From Chromohalobacter marismortui (lineage in GTDB: Bacteria > Pseudomonadota > Gammaproteobacteria > Pseudomonadales > Halomonadaceae), in NCBI RefSeq assembly GCF_004364315.1, contig NZ_SOBR01000004.1:457722-521721 (forward strand): a stretch of DNA of 64,000 bases, in the 5' to 3' direction. The notes under the pieces were generated by a model. The model had not been told where the DNA came from, did no database searches, and saw only the letters and a list, made by a program, of their open reading frames with translations. The position numbers were made by a program, and so were the translations under genes. This document shows positions 53,207 through 63,036 of this stretch, piece after piece. The first letter of the stretch is position 1; each line of letters begins with the position of its first letter.

Positions 53207-54760
53207 TCAGCTGGCCGAGTCGTACTCTGCGGATGCTTTCGGGCCCCACGCCCAGCGCAGTACAAACACCACCATGAACAGTGCGGCTACCCCGCTGAGT
53301 CCCCCGATCCAGGCTGAGCCTGTCAGTCCTGCGACCAAAAAGGCGATGATCCCGGATGTTCCTGCGCTCATTGCATAGGGTAATTGGGTTCGTACGTGGT
53401 CGATGTGGTCACACGAAGAGCCGGCCGAGGAGAGGATGGTGGTATCCGAAATCGGCGAGCAATGATCGCCGAAGATACCGCCGCTGAGTACAGCGGCAAT
53501 GGCCAACGATAACGACATGTCCATTGCAGCAGCCACCGGCATGGCGATGGGGATCATGATCGCGAAGGTGCCATAGGAGGTGCCGGTGGTGAAGGCGACG
53601 AGCGAGCCGATCAAGAACAGCAAGACGGGAATCAGGCTCGGCGCGATGCCGGCCTGGGCCAGCGTGACCAGGTAATCGGCAGTGCCCAGCTGTGAGGTCA
53701 CGCTACCGATCGACCAGGCCAGGGTGAGAATGATGTAAACCAGCGTCATGCTCTTGATGCCGGTGACCACCAGATCCATCGCTTCACGAAAATCGAACAG
53801 CCGCTGTTGCAGTCCCATGCCCAGCGCTACGCTGACCGCCAGGAAGGTCGCGATCAGGATCGACAGGCCGCCCTCGGCTTCTCCCATCGCCGTGATCAGG
53901 TCGTTCTCGGGGAAGTTGCCGGTCCACAGGAACAGGGGCGGAATCATGCCCACCAGCACCAGGATCGGCACGAGCATGTTGCGCTTGCGCGAGCTCTCTT
54001 CGGCAACGCCCAGCATCTCGGTCGCTTCGCGATCGGAAGGTGGCTGGGCGCCATCCGCCAACAACTTGCCACTCATCCGTGCGCGCTGCTCGGCCGTGGC
54101 CATGGGGCCGAAATCCGATTGGGTGACGACGATCACCAGAATCAACAGCAGCGCCAGCCAGGCATAGAAATTGAGCGGAATCGACGACAGGTATATCAGA
54201 TACTCGGAGCCCGTCATGTCCATCTCGCCAAGCTGGGTGCCGATCAGCCCCATGACGAACACCACCCAGGTGGAGACGGGCCCCAACAGGCACATGGGCG
54301 CCGAGGTCGAATCGACGATGTAGGCGAGCTTTTCTCGCGAGACGCGCATGCGGTCGGTGATCGGCCGCATGACACTTCCCACCGTCAATGCATTGAAATA
54401 GTCCTCGAAGAAGATCAGGACCCCGAAGCCCAGGGTGGCGCCCTGGGCTCCACGCGGCGAGGCCACCTTCGAGGCAATGGCGCGGGCGATGGCATGGGCG
54501 CCGCCGGTTCGCTGCAGCACGGTGATCAGTACCCCGAACAGGCCGCAGTAGATGAGAACGGTAGCGCTCCATTCACCGCCCACACTGGGGATGATGAAAT
54601 CCGCGAAACTATTGTAGAGCCCGGCTGCCGGATTGCCGCCACTGAGCATCGTCGCTCCCAGCCAGACCCCACAGAATAACGCGGGAATCACGTTGCGGGT
54701 CACCAGCGCCAGCAGGATCGCGAGCAACGGAGGGAACAGGGAAAACAAGCCAAAGGACAT
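53207..54760 (-). CDS. nhaC: Na+/H+ antiporter, NhaC family
   Basis: 517-aa inner-membrane antiporter with about twelve membrane segments. It exchanges protons for sodium (or possibly couples exchange of organic anions, as in malate/lactate members). Family features: LLAILLALVTRNVIPALFCG (about residues 12-31), a hydrophobic run with GVLIFFEDYFNALTVGSVMRP (about 112-132), and the late SGGIFGDHCSPISDTTILSS (about 424-443). A sodium exporter fits a halophile. It has no operon partner, and yicC lies 98 bases away upstream. Confidence 0.9.
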   Translation of the reverse strand: MSFGLFSLFPPLLAILLALVTRNVIPALFCGVWLGATMLSGGNPAAGLYNSFADFIIPSVGGEWSATVLIYCGLFGVLITVLQRTGGAHAIARAIASKVASPRGAQGATLGFGVLIFFEDYFNALTVGSVMRPITDRMRVSREKLAYIVDSTSAPMCLLGPVSTWVVFVMGLIGTQLGEMDMTGSEYLIYLSSIPLNFYAWLALLLILVIVVTQSDFGPMATAEQRARMSGKLLADGAQPPSDREATEMLGVAEESSRKRNMLVPILVLVGMIPPLFLWTGNFPENDLITAMGEAEGGLSILIATFLAVSVALGMGLQQRLFDFREAMDLVVTGIKSMTLVYIILTLAWSIGSVTSQLGTADYLVTLAQAGIAPSLIPVLLFLIGSLVAFTTGTSYGTFAIMIPIAMPVAAAMDMSLSLAIAAVLSGGIFGDHCSPISDTTILSSAGSSCDHIDHVRTQLPYAMSAGTSGIIAFLVAGLTGSAWIGGLSGVAALFMVVFVLRWAWGPKASAEYDSAS

Positions 54761-54858
54761 GAAGCGTCTCCATCATGTAATTGTTGTGCGTCGTATCAAG
54801 AACGGGGCGGCAGGCCCAACCGTTGGAAGAGTGTCCCCGGTCCTCGTGCGCGTGGACT

Positions 54859-55722
54859 TCACTCTATATTCTGGATCTGCTCGCGCATCTGTTCGATCAA
54901 CACCTTCAGCTCCACCGCGCAACGGGTGGTGTCGGCGACGATGGATTTCGAGGAGAGGGTGTTGGCTTCGCGGTTGAGTTCCTGCATCAGGAAGTCGAGG
55001 CGGCGGCCGATGGGACCTTTTTGCGTGAGCTGACGCTCGACCTCGGCCACGTGGGTCTCGAGACGGTCGAGTTCTTCGGCGACGTCGGCCTTCTGGGCGA
55101 GCAGGGCGATTTCGGTCTCGAGGCGTTGCGGGTCGAGCTCGGCCTTGAAGGCGGTCAGGCGCTCGATTAGTTGCTCGCGCTGGCGTTCCAGAATCTCGGG
55201 CAAATGGGCGCGGACCTCGGCGACCACGGCACGAATGCCCTCTAGCCGGTCGCGGATCAACTGCGCGAGGCGCTCGCCTTCGCGGGCGCGGCCGGCGGTC
55301 AGGTCGTCCAGCGCGGTTGCGAACAGCGCCTGGGCGGCCTGCTGGACGCGTTCGAGGTCGACGCCGTCGCTCTCCAGCACGCCGGGGTGATCAAGCAGCG
55401 CCAAGGCGTTGGGCATGGCGGCGTCGGGCACCTGTGCGCGTACTGTTTCCAGCGCTTGGGCCAGGGTGGCCAGGCGCGTCTCGTTGACGCTGAGCGTGGC
55501 GTTGTCGTGGGCCGGGTCGAAACGCAGCGTGCATTCCACCTTGCCACGCGAGAGACGCTTGCGGAGCGCCTCCCGATAGGCGGGCTCGAGGTCGCGCAGA
55601 CTGTCCGGCAGGCGGAAATGCGGTTCCAGATAGCGCTGATTCACCGAACGCAGCTCGAGCTGCAAGCTGCCCCAGTCGGCGTCCTGCGTCTGCCGGGTAA
55701 AGGCGGTCATGCTGTACGCCAT
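54859..55722 (-). CDS. yicC: YicC family endoribonuclease/stress protein
   Basis: 287-aa protein starting MAYSMTAFTRQTQ and ending in the conserved domain (FLMQELNREANTLSSKS, about residues 240-256; DUF1732). Recent work on E. coli YicC and relatives shows endoribonuclease activity. AGGAG upstream fixes ATG 55722; the frame is open much further but that DNA belongs to rph. It is divergent from rph, the usual arrangement, and in most relatives gmk follows downstream; here that junction is occupied by the 24-kb accessory block. Confidence 0.93.
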   Translation of the reverse strand: MAYSMTAFTRQTQDADWGSLQLELRSVNQRYLEPHFRLPDSLRDLEPAYREALRKRLSRGKVECTLRFDPAHDNATLSVNETRLATLAQALETVRAQVPDAAMPNALALLDHPGVLESDGVDLERVQQAAQALFATALDDLTAGRAREGERLAQLIRDRLEGIRAVVAEVRAHLPEILERQREQLIERLTAFKAELDPQRLETEIALLAQKADVAEELDRLETHVAEVERQLTQKGPIGRRLDFLMQELNREANTLSSKSIVADTTRCAVELKVLIEQMREQIQNIE

Positions 55723-55887
55723 GCGATTCTCCTGCGCGGTATGTGGCCACTTTCGTTCAATTCTGCAGTCTAACCGATTCCGGTCCGCGTGAGGCCCGCT
55801 TGGGTGTAGAATGCGCGAATCGTCGCGGCATGGCCGCGACTGGAGCTTTTGAAGTGAGTCTTTCGATCGACGATGCAGAGAGGTGGT

Positions 55888-56610
55888 ATGCGCCCGAGTG
55901 GACGACAGCCCGATCAACCCCGCGAGATCACCCTGGAACGAGGCTACACGCGCCATGCGGAGGGGTCCGTACTGGTGAGCTTCGGCGATACCAAGGTGCT
56001 GTGCAACGCCAGCGTGGAAGCCGGCGTGCCGCGCTGGCTGCGCGGTAAGCAGCAAGGATGGATCACCGCCGAATACGGCATGCTGCCGCGCGCGACCCAC
56101 ACCCGTGGCGGACGCGAGGCCACGCGTGGCAAACAAGGCGGGCGTACGCTGGAGATCCAGCGCTTGATCGGCCGTTCGCTGCGCACGGTGGTGGATCTCA
56201 AGAAGCTGGGCGAATTCACGATCACCGTGGATTGCGACGTGATCCAGGCCGATGGCGGCACGCGCACGGCATCGATCACCGGCGGCTGCGTGGCGCTGGT
56301 GGATGCGATCCATCACTTGCAACGCGAGAAGTTGATCAAGAAGGATCCCTTCAAGCAGTTGGTGAGCTCGGTATCGGTGGGTATCTTCAAGGGCCAGCCG
56401 GTGGTGGATCTCGACTATCCCGAGGACAGCACGGCAGGCACCGACATGAACGTGGTGATGGCCGAGGATGGCGGCTTGATCGAGGTGCAGGGCACCGCCG
56501 AGACGGCGACGTTCACCCGTCAGGAACTCAATGCGATGCTCGACCTGGCCGAAGGCGCCGGGCGTCAGCTGTTCGCGCATCAGCGCGAGGCGCTGGGCTT
56601 TCGTGACTGA
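55888..56610 (+). CDS. rph: Ribonuclease PH
   Basis: Phosphorolytic 3' exoribonuclease that trims tRNA and rRNA 3' ends. The 240-aa product starts [14 protein letters not shown] and carries [17 protein letters not shown] (about residues 57-73), the Arg-rich [15 protein letters not shown] (about 88-102) and [15 protein letters not shown] (about 117-131) with the phosphate-site residues. GAGAGGTGG precedes ATG 55888. The C-terminus is complete, unlike the frameshifted E. coli K-12 copy. Confidence 0.96.
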   Translation: MRPSGRQPDQPREITLERGYTRHAEGSVLVSFGDTKVLCNASVEAGVPRWLRGKQQGWITAEYGMLPRATHTRGGREATRGKQGGRTLEIQRLIGRSLRTVVDLKKLGEFTITVDCDVIQADGGTRTASITGGCVALVDAIHHLQREKLIKKDPFKQLVSSVSVGIFKGQPVVDLDYPEDSTAGTDMNVVMAEDGGLIEVQGTAETATFTRQELNAMLDLAEGAGRQLFAHQREALGFRD

Positions 56611-56639
56611 TCGCGAGCGCTATCATACGGCAAGAACCC

Positions 56640-56666
56640 ACGACGCCGGCCCTGGGCCGGCGTCGT
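56640..56666. terminator. Long GC hairpin between convergent rph and crc
   Basis: Perfect 12-bp stem ACGACGCCGGCC/GGCCGGCGTCGT with loop CTG, 29 bases after the rph stop and 22 bases before the crc stop. It has no clear T run on the plus side, but placement suggests a shared bidirectional terminator. Confidence 0.7.
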
Positions 56667-56688
56667 CATTTGCGCGGGACCGGCGACG

Positions 56689-57456
56689 TTATAGCTCGAG
56701 ATCGTACTCGACGATGAGCGGCGCGAATTCGGAGAAGGTCGCGTCGCGGTCGATCCAGGCATCTACCACGTGGCGGCGGAACTCGGGGCCCACGATCTGG
56801 TAGTCGAGGCGCCAGCCTTCCTGGCGCATGCGCGGTACGTCCTGATCGAGCTTGGGCCACCAGGTGTACTGATTGGCATCGCGATTGACTTCACGGAAGG
56901 TGTCGATATAGCCCATCGGGCCGAAGACCTGATCCATCCACGCGCGTTCCTCGGGACGAAAGCCCGGTGTGGTCTGATTGTCGGCCCAATTGGCAAGATC
57001 GATGGTCTTGTGCGCGATGTGCCAGGTGCCGCAGATGATGTACTCGCGGCGCTTTTTCACCATCTTGCTGAGATATTCCTGGTACCGACTCATGAAGGAC
57101 TGCTTGGCTTCCAGGTCGCTACCGTCGGGCATCAGGAAGCTGGCGATGCTGAAGCGCTCGTAATCGGCCTGCAGGAAGCGCGCTTCGTTATCGCACTGGG
57201 GGAAGCCCAGTCCGTACATGATGGCCTTGGGGATCTTGCGGCAATAGAGCCCCACGCCGGAGAAACCGTCCTCCTCGGCGTCCAGGAAATAGCCTTCGTA
57301 CCCCTCGGGAAAAAGAATGCTGTCGTCGAGTTCGAAGCTTTTGGCCTTGAGGTTCTGAACGCAGATGACGTCGGCGTCCTGGTTGGCCAGCCAGTCGAGA
57401 AACCCCCTCCCGACCGCTTCGCGGATTCCGTTGACATTGATGCTGGCGATTTTCAT
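56689..57456 (-). CDS. crc: Catabolite repression control protein Crc (ExoIII fold, non-catalytic)
   Basis: 255-aa protein with the exonuclease III/EEP fold but replaced catalytic residues: the metal Glu of LQETK is Asn35 (VQNLK), the GDxN motif reads GTWH (Thr144, His146) and the terminal SDHAP reads SEFAP (Glu243, Phe244). It is therefore unlikely to be a nuclease. It aligns well with Pseudomonas Crc (INVNGI start, QADYERFSIASFL, KRREYI-CG, PERAW-D-VFG, APLIVEYD), which works with Hfq to block translation of catabolic mRNAs. The rph-crc-pyrE neighbourhood is the same as in Pseudomonas. Confidence 0.9.
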   Translation of the reverse strand: MKIASINVNGIREAVGRGFLDWLANQDADVICVQNLKAKSFELDDSILFPEGYEGYFLDAEEDGFSGVGLYCRKIPKAIMYGLGFPQCDNEARFLQADYERFSIASFLMPDGSDLEAKQSFMSRYQEYLSKMVKKRREYIICGTWHIAHKTIDLANWADNQTTPGFRPEERAWMDQVFGPMGYIDTFREVNRDANQYTWWPKLDQDVPRMRQEGWRLDYQIVGPEFRRHVVDAWIDRDATFSEFAPLIVEYDLEL

Positions 57457-57549
57457 ACATGGTCCCTTTTTCGTCGCGCGTGTATGATACCTGAGCTTTC
57501 GACGTTTAGGTAAATGTGTAATAGCGATCAGGGTGATAGGGAGTCCGGC

Positions 57550-58236
57550 GTGACCGCGCAACTGCAACCATATCAGCAGGAGTTCATCGAGTTCGCCATC
57601 GACGAAGGCGTGCTAAAGTTCGGTGAATTCACCCTCAAGTCCGGGCGCGTCAGCCCCTATTTCTTCAACGCCGGTCTGTTCAAGAGCGGTCGTGCCCTGG
57701 CGCGTCTGGGCCGTTTCTATGCCCAGGCCATCGCGCATAGCGGGCTCTCGGCGGATGTCCTCTTTGGCCCAGCTTACAAGGGCATTCCGCTGGCGACGAC
57801 CACCGCCGTGGCGCTGGCCGACCATCATGACCGCGACCTGCCGTTCGCGTTCAACCGCAAGGAAGCCAAGGCCCACGGCGAAGGTGGCACCCTCGTCGGC
57901 GCGGCGCTCACCGGCCGGGTGCTGATCATCGATGACGTCATCACCGCCGGTACCGCCATTCGCGAGGTCATGGACCTGATCGATGCCGCCGATGCCCAGG
58001 CGGCGGGCGTGGTCATCGCCCTCGATCGTCAGGAGTGCGGCCAGGTCGAGGATGGCGCCCAGCGCCGCAGCGCCATCCAGGAGGTCGAGGCACGCTATGC
58101 CATGCCGGTCGTGAGTATCGTCACGCTCGACCAGGTGCTTGCCTATCTCGACACTCATGCCGGTAACGACCTCAAGCCGCATGCCGAGGCCATTCGTGCG
58201 TATCGTGATCGTTACGGCGTGCGTCTCGACGGCTAA
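57550..58236 (+). CDS. pyrE: Orotate phosphoribosyltransferase
   Basis: Adds PRPP to orotate to make OMP in pyrimidine synthesis. The 228-aa product has the start [25 protein letters not shown] family block, [14 protein letters not shown] (about residues 31-44) and the PRPP loop [13 protein letters not shown] (about 127-139). I prefer GTG 57550 with GGGAG upstream; ATG 57514 would add 12 residues without a good ribosome-binding site. It is divergent from crc. Confidence 0.95.
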   Translation: MTAQLQPYQQEFIEFAIDEGVLKFGEFTLKSGRVSPYFFNAGLFKSGRALARLGRFYAQAIAHSGLSADVLFGPAYKGIPLATTTAVALADHHDRDLPFAFNRKEAKAHGEGGTLVGAALTGRVLIIDDVITAGTAIREVMDLIDAADAQAAGVVIALDRQECGQVEDGAQRRSAIQEVEARYAMPVVSIVTLDQVLAYLDTHAGNDLKPHAEAIRAYRDRYGVRLDG

Positions 58237-58317
58237 GGTTTGAAAACGGCGTTTCTAAACTGCTGTGATTATGCCATAGTGACGGCGATGTTCACCATCT
58301 TTTGCGGGAGTTCCCAC

Positions 58318-58872
58318 ATGATCAAGTCACTCCGTTTCGCGCTCACTTCCGCCGGTCTCCTGTTGGCCAGTCATCAGGCCATGGCGCTCAGCGTGTCCGC
58401 CAATGCCGGCCCCGATTCCCAGGGGATCGAGGCGAGCCAAAGCATCTTTCCGACCCTGCGGGCCAGTGTCGGCTACTTTTCCTCGGACGATAGCGGTCAT
58501 GACGCCGACGCGTATTCCGGGTCGTTGATGTTCTCGCCCTATCTGCCGCTGGTCGATCTCTCGGTGGGGGCGCGCTATCAGTACCAGGACACGCACTTCG
58601 GCGACGGTGGCGGCGTCGGGCTCGGCGGTTCGGCCTACGTCGATACGCCGATTCCGCTGACCTCGGTGGGGGGCTACGGCTTCTACACTCCGGACGGCCT
58701 GAGCCACGGCGATATCAAGAAGAGTTATGAGTACGGTGCCCAGGCGCGGGTCAACGTCGTCGCGCAGACCTACCTGTACGGGGGCTATCGCTATTACCGC
58801 ACGGATTTCGGCGACAGTGGCGAGCACACCCTCGACAGTGGGCCGGTGGTGGGCGTCAGCGTCGGCTTCTGA
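58318..58872 (+). CDS. YfaZ-family outer membrane protein
   Basis: 184-aa predicted small beta-barrel. The signal peptide is residues 1-24 (cleavage near AMA-LS). Alternating hydrophobic/polar strands and many Gly, Tyr and Asp follow (VGARYQYQDTHFG, YGGYRYYRTDFGD), ending in VGVSVGF with a C-terminal Phe, the outer-membrane insertion signal. GGGAG precedes ATG 58318. Family function is unknown. Confidence 0.83.
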   Translation: MIKSLRFALTSAGLLLASHQAMALSVSANAGPDSQGIEASQSIFPTLRASVGYFSSDDSGHDADAYSGSLMFSPYLPLVDLSVGARYQYQDTHFGDGGGVGLGGSAYVDTPIPLTSVGGYGFYTPDGLSHGDIKKSYEYGAQARVNVVAQTYLYGGYRYYRTDFGDSGEHTLDSGPVVGVSVGF

Positions 58873-59053
58873 GCGTGCCCGGCTGCGCCGGGAGCCATAA
58901 GCTTTAAGCTGAAAGAAAGGTCCAACGCATCATCGATAGCTGCGAGCGTTGGCGTTGGTTCCAGGGTGCTGGAGAAAGCACCGATCGGCGTCCCATTCGG
59001 GGCGCCGATTGCGTATCATGGTGGCTCTTCGCCGCCTTGGCACAGTGATCCTC
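58873..59053. other. Structured intergenic region with three hairpins
   Basis: Between yfaZ and trmL: CCCGGC-TGC-GCCGGG (58878-58892), CCAACGC/GCGTTGG (58922-58928, 58946-58952) and an 11-pair stem with one G-U (58985-58995, 59000-59010, loop ATTC). None has a T run. It may contain a Rho-dependent 3' end, an attenuator or a small RNA. Confidence 0.4.
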
Positions 59054-59548
59054 ATGCTCGATATCGTACTCTTTGAGCCCGAAATTCCGCCCAACACGGG
59101 CAATCTCATCCGTTTGTGCGCCAACACCGGCTTTCGCCTGCATCTGATCGAGCCGCTGGGCTTCGCGCTCGACGACAAGCGTCTGCGACGCGCGGGCCTC
59201 GACTACCACGAGTGGGCGCGGGTGAAGGTACACGCCGACTGGGACGCTTTCGTGGACAGCGTCCAGCCGGCGCGCGTGCTGGCGGTGTCCACGCGCGGCC
59301 GCACCGGCTATCACGAGGTCGCCTACCGCGAAGGCGATGCCCTGGTCTTCGGCCCCGAGACGCGCGGGCTTCCGCAGGCCATGCTCGATGCCTTGCCGCC
59401 GGCGCAGCGGCTGCGTATTCCCATGCTGCCCGACAGTCGCAGCCTGAACCTCTCCAACGCCTGCGCGATCCTGGTCTTCGAAGCCTGGCGGCAGCTCGAG
59501 TTCGCCGGGGCGGGGATCGCCGATGCGAGTACGGCACCCACGTCATGA
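59054..59548 (+). CDS. trmL: tRNA (cytidine/uridine-34 2'-O)-methyltransferase
   Basis: SPOUT-class enzyme that methylates the wobble ribose of tRNA-Leu isoacceptors using SAM. The 164-aa product has [20 protein letters not shown] (residues 4-23), [17 protein letters not shown] (about 98-107) and the knot end [22 protein letters not shown]. The frame is open to 58949, but [17 protein letters not shown] is the family start. Its stop overlaps the rep start (ATGA, 59545-59548). Confidence 0.95.
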   Translation: MLDIVLFEPEIPPNTGNLIRLCANTGFRLHLIEPLGFALDDKRLRRAGLDYHEWARVKVHADWDAFVDSVQPARVLAVSTRGRTGYHEVAYREGDALVFGPETRGLPQAMLDALPPAQRLRIPMLPDSRSLNLSNACAILVFEAWRQLEFAGAGIADASTAPTS

Positions 59549-61602
59549 GCACTATGCCCTCGATTCGCCAACGCCTCGCCAAGCTCAATCCCCGTCAGCA
59601 GGAAGCCGCACGCTATATCGACGGCCCTTGCCTGGTGCTGGCCGGTGCCGGGTCCGGCAAGACCAGCGTGATCACCACCAAGATCGCCTACCTGATCCAG
59701 GAATGCGGGATGAGCGCGCGCAAGATCGCGGCGGTGACCTTCACCAACAAGGCGGCGCGCGAGATGAAAGAGCGCGTGGGGGAGATGCTCCAGGGGCGCG
59801 AGGGCCACGGCCTGACGGTTTCGACCTTCCACACCCTGGGACTCAACATCATTCGCGGCGAGTTGAAGACGCTGGGCTACAAGCCGGGCTTCTCGCTGTT
59901 CGACCCCGAGGATGCCAAGGCACTGCTGCGCGACTTGATGCAGAAGGAAGCGGATACCGACGCCGAGCAGATCAACGCGGTGCAGGGGCAGATTTCCCAA
60001 TGGAAGAACGACCTGGTACTGCCGGGGCAGGCGATCTCGCACGCCGCGGATGAAGACGCGCAATACGCGGCGCGGGTGTACGAAGCCTACAGTCGGCATC
60101 TCAAGGCCTACAACGCGGTCGACTTCGACGACCTGATCCTGCTGCCGGTGGTGCTGCTGCGCGACAATCCCGAGGCGTTGGCCCGCTGGCAGCGCAAGAT
60201 CCAGTACATGCTGGTCGACGAGTATCAGGACACCAACGTCAGCCAGTACCAACTGGTCAAGCTGCTGATGGCCGAGCGCGCCACTTTCACCGTGGTCGGC
60301 GACGACGACCAGTCGATCTACGCCTGGCGCGGCGCGCGCCCCGAGAACCTGGTCACCCTGGGCGAGGACTTCCCACGGCTCAACGTCATCAAGCTCGAGC
60401 AGAACTACCGCTCCACCGGCACCATTCTGCGTGCGGCCAATACCCTGATCGGCAACAATCCCCACGTCTACGAGAAGACTCTGTGGTCGGAGATGGGCCA
60501 GGGCGACGCCATTCGCGTCATCGTCAACCGCCACGAGGAGGCCGAGGCCGAGCGCGTGGCCAGCGAGATCCTGACCCGACGCATCAAGGAACGTGCCGAA
60601 TGGCGCGATTTCGCGGTTCTTTACCGGGGCAACTTCCAGGCGCGGTTATTGGAGCTCAAGCTTCAGCACTACCAGATTCCCTACAAGCTCTCCGGCGGCA
60701 CGTCATTCTTCTCGCGCAACGAGATCAAGGATGCCATGGCGTACCTGCGCCTGTTGATCAATCCCGGCGACGACAACGCCTTCCTGCGCATCGTCAACGT
60801 GCCGCGTCGCGAAATCGGCCCGGGGACGCTGGAGAAGCTTGCCAATTACGCCACCGAGCGCAGTATCTCGTTGTTTGCCGCGTGCCACGAAATCGGCCTC
60901 GAACAGGTGCTGCCCACGCGTGCGGTGGAGCGTCTGTCGCGCTTCACGCACTTCATCGACGGTGTGCGCCGGCGCATGGATCAGGGCGATGCCATCGCGG
61001 CGATTCGCGACATGCTGCGCGAGATGGATTACGAAGCCTGGCTGTTCCAGAACGCCAGCGCCCCGACCATCGCCGAGCGGCGCATGGCCAATGTGTGGAC
61101 GCTGATCGACCAGCTCGAGAAGTCGATGCACCGCGATGACGAAGATGGCGATGCATCCGAGGAAACCGACGACGTGGAGTCCGCGATCTCGCGGCTGGTA
61201 TTGCGCGATATCCTCGAGCAACAGGCCGAGGAAGACGACTCCGACCGGGTGCAGCTGCTCACCATGCATGCCTCGAAGGGGCTGGAGTTCCCGCATGTCT
61301 ACCTGATGGGGCTGGAAGAAGAATTGCTGCCGCATCGCAACGCGGTCGAAGCCGGCACCATCGAGGAGGAACGGCGCCTCGCCTACGTCGGCATCACCCG
61401 GGCGCGGCGAACGCTGACGCTGACGCTGGCCCGCCAGCGCAAGGCCTACGGCGAGCTGCTGGACTGCACGCCCAGTCGCTTCCTCGAGGAGCTGCCGCCC
61501 GACGATCTCGAATGGGAAGGGCGTGCCGACAAGGAAGATCCCGAGAAGAAGCAGGCCCGCGGCAAGGATGCCATTGCGGGCCTGCGCTCGTTGCTGGGGT
61601 AG
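59545..61602 (+). CDS. rep: ATP-dependent DNA helicase Rep
   Basis: UvrD/Rep-family 3'-5' helicase that clears proteins ahead of replication forks. The 685-aa product has the Q-motif [18 protein letters not shown], Walker [10 protein letters not shown] (about residues 35-43), DEYQDTN (about 227-233), [20 protein letters not shown] (about 286) and the late [14 protein letters not shown] and YVGITRARR. The length fits Rep (about 670) better than UvrD (about 720). ATG 59545 overlaps the trmL stop; ATG 59554 is an alternative. Confidence 0.95.
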   Translation: MSTMPSIRQRLAKLNPRQQEAARYIDGPCLVLAGAGSGKTSVITTKIAYLIQECGMSARKIAAVTFTNKAAREMKERVGEMLQGREGHGLTVSTFHTLGLNIIRGELKTLGYKPGFSLFDPEDAKALLRDLMQKEADTDAEQINAVQGQISQWKNDLVLPGQAISHAADEDAQYAARVYEAYSRHLKAYNAVDFDDLILLPVVLLRDNPEALARWQRKIQYMLVDEYQDTNVSQYQLVKLLMAERATFTVVGDDDQSIYAWRGARPENLVTLGEDFPRLNVIKLEQNYRSTGTILRAANTLIGNNPHVYEKTLWSEMGQGDAIRVIVNRHEEAEAERVASEILTRRIKERAEWRDFAVLYRGNFQARLLELKLQHYQIPYKLSGGTSFFSRNEIKDAMAYLRLLINPGDDNAFLRIVNVPRREIGPGTLEKLANYATERSISLFAACHEIGLEQVLPTRAVERLSRFTHFIDGVRRRMDQGDAIAAIRDMLREMDYEAWLFQNASAPTIAERRMANVWTLIDQLEKSMHRDDEDGDASEETDDVESAISRLVLRDILEQQAEEDDSDRVQLLTMHASKGLEFPHVYLMGLEEELLPHRNAVEAGTIEEERRLAYVGITRARRTLTLTLARQRKAYGELLDCTPSRFLEELPPDDLEWEGRADKEDPEKKQARGKDAIAGLRSLLG

Positions 61603-61653
61603 TGTGGCGAGGCCCGTATTAGGCGCCCCGCCACTTGGTGGCCAGGCGATGGC

Positions 61654-63036
61654 TCACGACAGCAAGTTAGGCAGCCATAGCGAGATCGCCGGGACGTAGG
61701 TGATCAGCATCAAGAAGCCCAGCAACAGGCACAGCCACGGCAGGCAGGCCTTGATTACCCAGCCGATCGAGCGTCCGGTAATCCCCGCGGTGACGAACAG
61801 GTTGAGCCCCACCGGTGGGGTGAGCATGCCGATTTCCATGTTGACGACCATGATGATCCCCAAGTGGATGGGGTCGATACCCAACTGGGTGGCGATCGGG
61901 AATAGAATCGGTGCCATGATCAGCAGGATCGCCGACGGCTCCATGAAGTTGCCCGCCGCCAGCAGCAACAGGTTCATCACGATCAAAAAGCCCCATGCCG
62001 GCAGGCCCCATGACACGATCGTCTCGGCGATGGTATGCGGGATCCGCTCGGTAGTCAGCACATGGGCGAAAAGCATGGCGTTGGCGATGATGAACAGCAG
62101 CATCATCGACACCTTGGCGCCATCCAGCACCACCCCACGCACCTCACGATTAGCGAAAGAGCCCGCGATTGCCGTGGGGATCTGCCATAGGCTTCGCACC
62201 ATGGCGGCGCCCAGTCCCTCGTGGGGGCGCTTCCAAGGGTCGTTCTTGAGCGGCCCGATATCGCGATAACCGATCACTGCCACTAGCCAGGCGTAGAGCG
62301 CGGCGATCGCTGCCGCCTCGGTGGGGCTGGCCACGCCGCCATAGATCGAGCCCAGTACCAGGATGATCAGCAGTAGCCCGGCCAGTGCCTTGCCCCCTGA
62401 CCGCAGCAACGCTACCACTCCCGGAAACGGCTGGGCGGGCAGCTTCATGACTCGCGCCGAGACATAGATGGCGACCATCAATATACCGCCCATCATCAGT
62501 CCGGGGACCAAGCCGGCCATGAACATCTTGGCTGCCGACACCTCGGTGGCCGCCGAATAGACCAGCATGACGATCGACGGCGGAATCAGTATCCCCAGTG
62601 TGCCGGCATTGGCGATCGCCCCGGCGGCATAGGATTGGGGGTAGCCCTGGCGCACCATGCCGGCGATGGTAATCGAGCCGATCGCGGCGACGGTAGCCGG
62701 CGACGAACCGGAAACGGCGGCGAACAGCATGCAGGCCATGACCGACGCCATCGCCAGCCCGCCCTTGATGTGGCCTACGCAGTCGGTGGCGAAGTTGATC
62801 AGCCGCCTTGCGACGCCGCCGGTGGACAGGAAGGCGCTCGACAGGATGAAGAAAGGGATCGCCAGCAAAGTGTAGTGGCCTGAGACCGCCTCGAACAACG
62901 TGATGGCGATCGAGCCCAGTGAGTCGTTGGAGAAGAGCAGGATCGTCGTCACGCTGGAAAAGCCCAGTGCGAAGGCGATCGGCATGCCCAGTAGAATGGC
63001 TCCGAACAGTAGAGCGAATAGGATCGCGATGGTCAC
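61654..63036 (-). CDS. TRAP transporter large permease (DctM family)
   Basis: 460-aa inner-membrane subunit of a tripartite ATP-independent periplasmic transporter that uses a sodium or proton gradient to import organic acids. It has about twelve membrane segments and the family blocks LLAIPFFILSSAFLSTGGVA (about residues 57-76), AVSGSSPATVAAIGSI (about 107-122) and LGIIMVVNMEIGMLTPPVGLN (about 391-411). It has an extended central loop (about 275-300) rich in Pro and Lys. Its ATG overlaps the dctQ stop (63033-63036). Confidence 0.93.
   Translation of the reverse strand: MTIAILFALLFGAILLGMPIAFALGFSSVTTILLFSNDSLGSIAITLFEAVSGHYTLLAIPFFILSSAFLSTGGVARRLINFATDCVGHIKGGLAMASVMACMLFAAVSGSSPATVAAIGSITIAGMVRQGYPQSYAAGAIANAGTLGILIPPSIVMLVYSAATEVSAAKMFMAGLVPGLMMGGILMVAIYVSARVMKLPAQPFPGVVALLRSGGKALAGLLLIILVLGSIYGGVASPTEAAAIAALYAWLVAVIGYRDIGPLKNDPWKRPHEGLGAAMVRSLWQIPTAIAGSFANREVRGVVLDGAKVSMMLLFIIANAMLFAHVLTTERIPHTIAETIVSWGLPAWGFLIVMNLLLLAAGNFMEPSAILLIMAPILFPIATQLGIDPIHLGIIMVVNMEIGMLTPPVGLNLFVTAGITGRSIGWVIKACLPWLCLLLGFLMLITYVPAISLWLPNLLS

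Noticed and set aside
52981..53265. 94-codon minus-strand open frame downstream of nhaC
   Set aside because: It overlaps the nhaC end in another frame, contains the hairpin and has no ribosome-binding site or domain.
56689..57456. Active exodeoxyribonuclease III
   Set aside because: Five residues required for catalysis are replaced and the gene order matches crc.
59116..59544. Upstream extension of rep through trmL in another frame
   Set aside because: The added residues are trmL read out of frame; the Rep family start is at 59545 with an ATGA overlap.
61604..61634. Terminator between rep and dctM
   Set aside because: Only a 6-bp GTGGCG/CGCCAC stem with a long loop and no T run; too weak to list.
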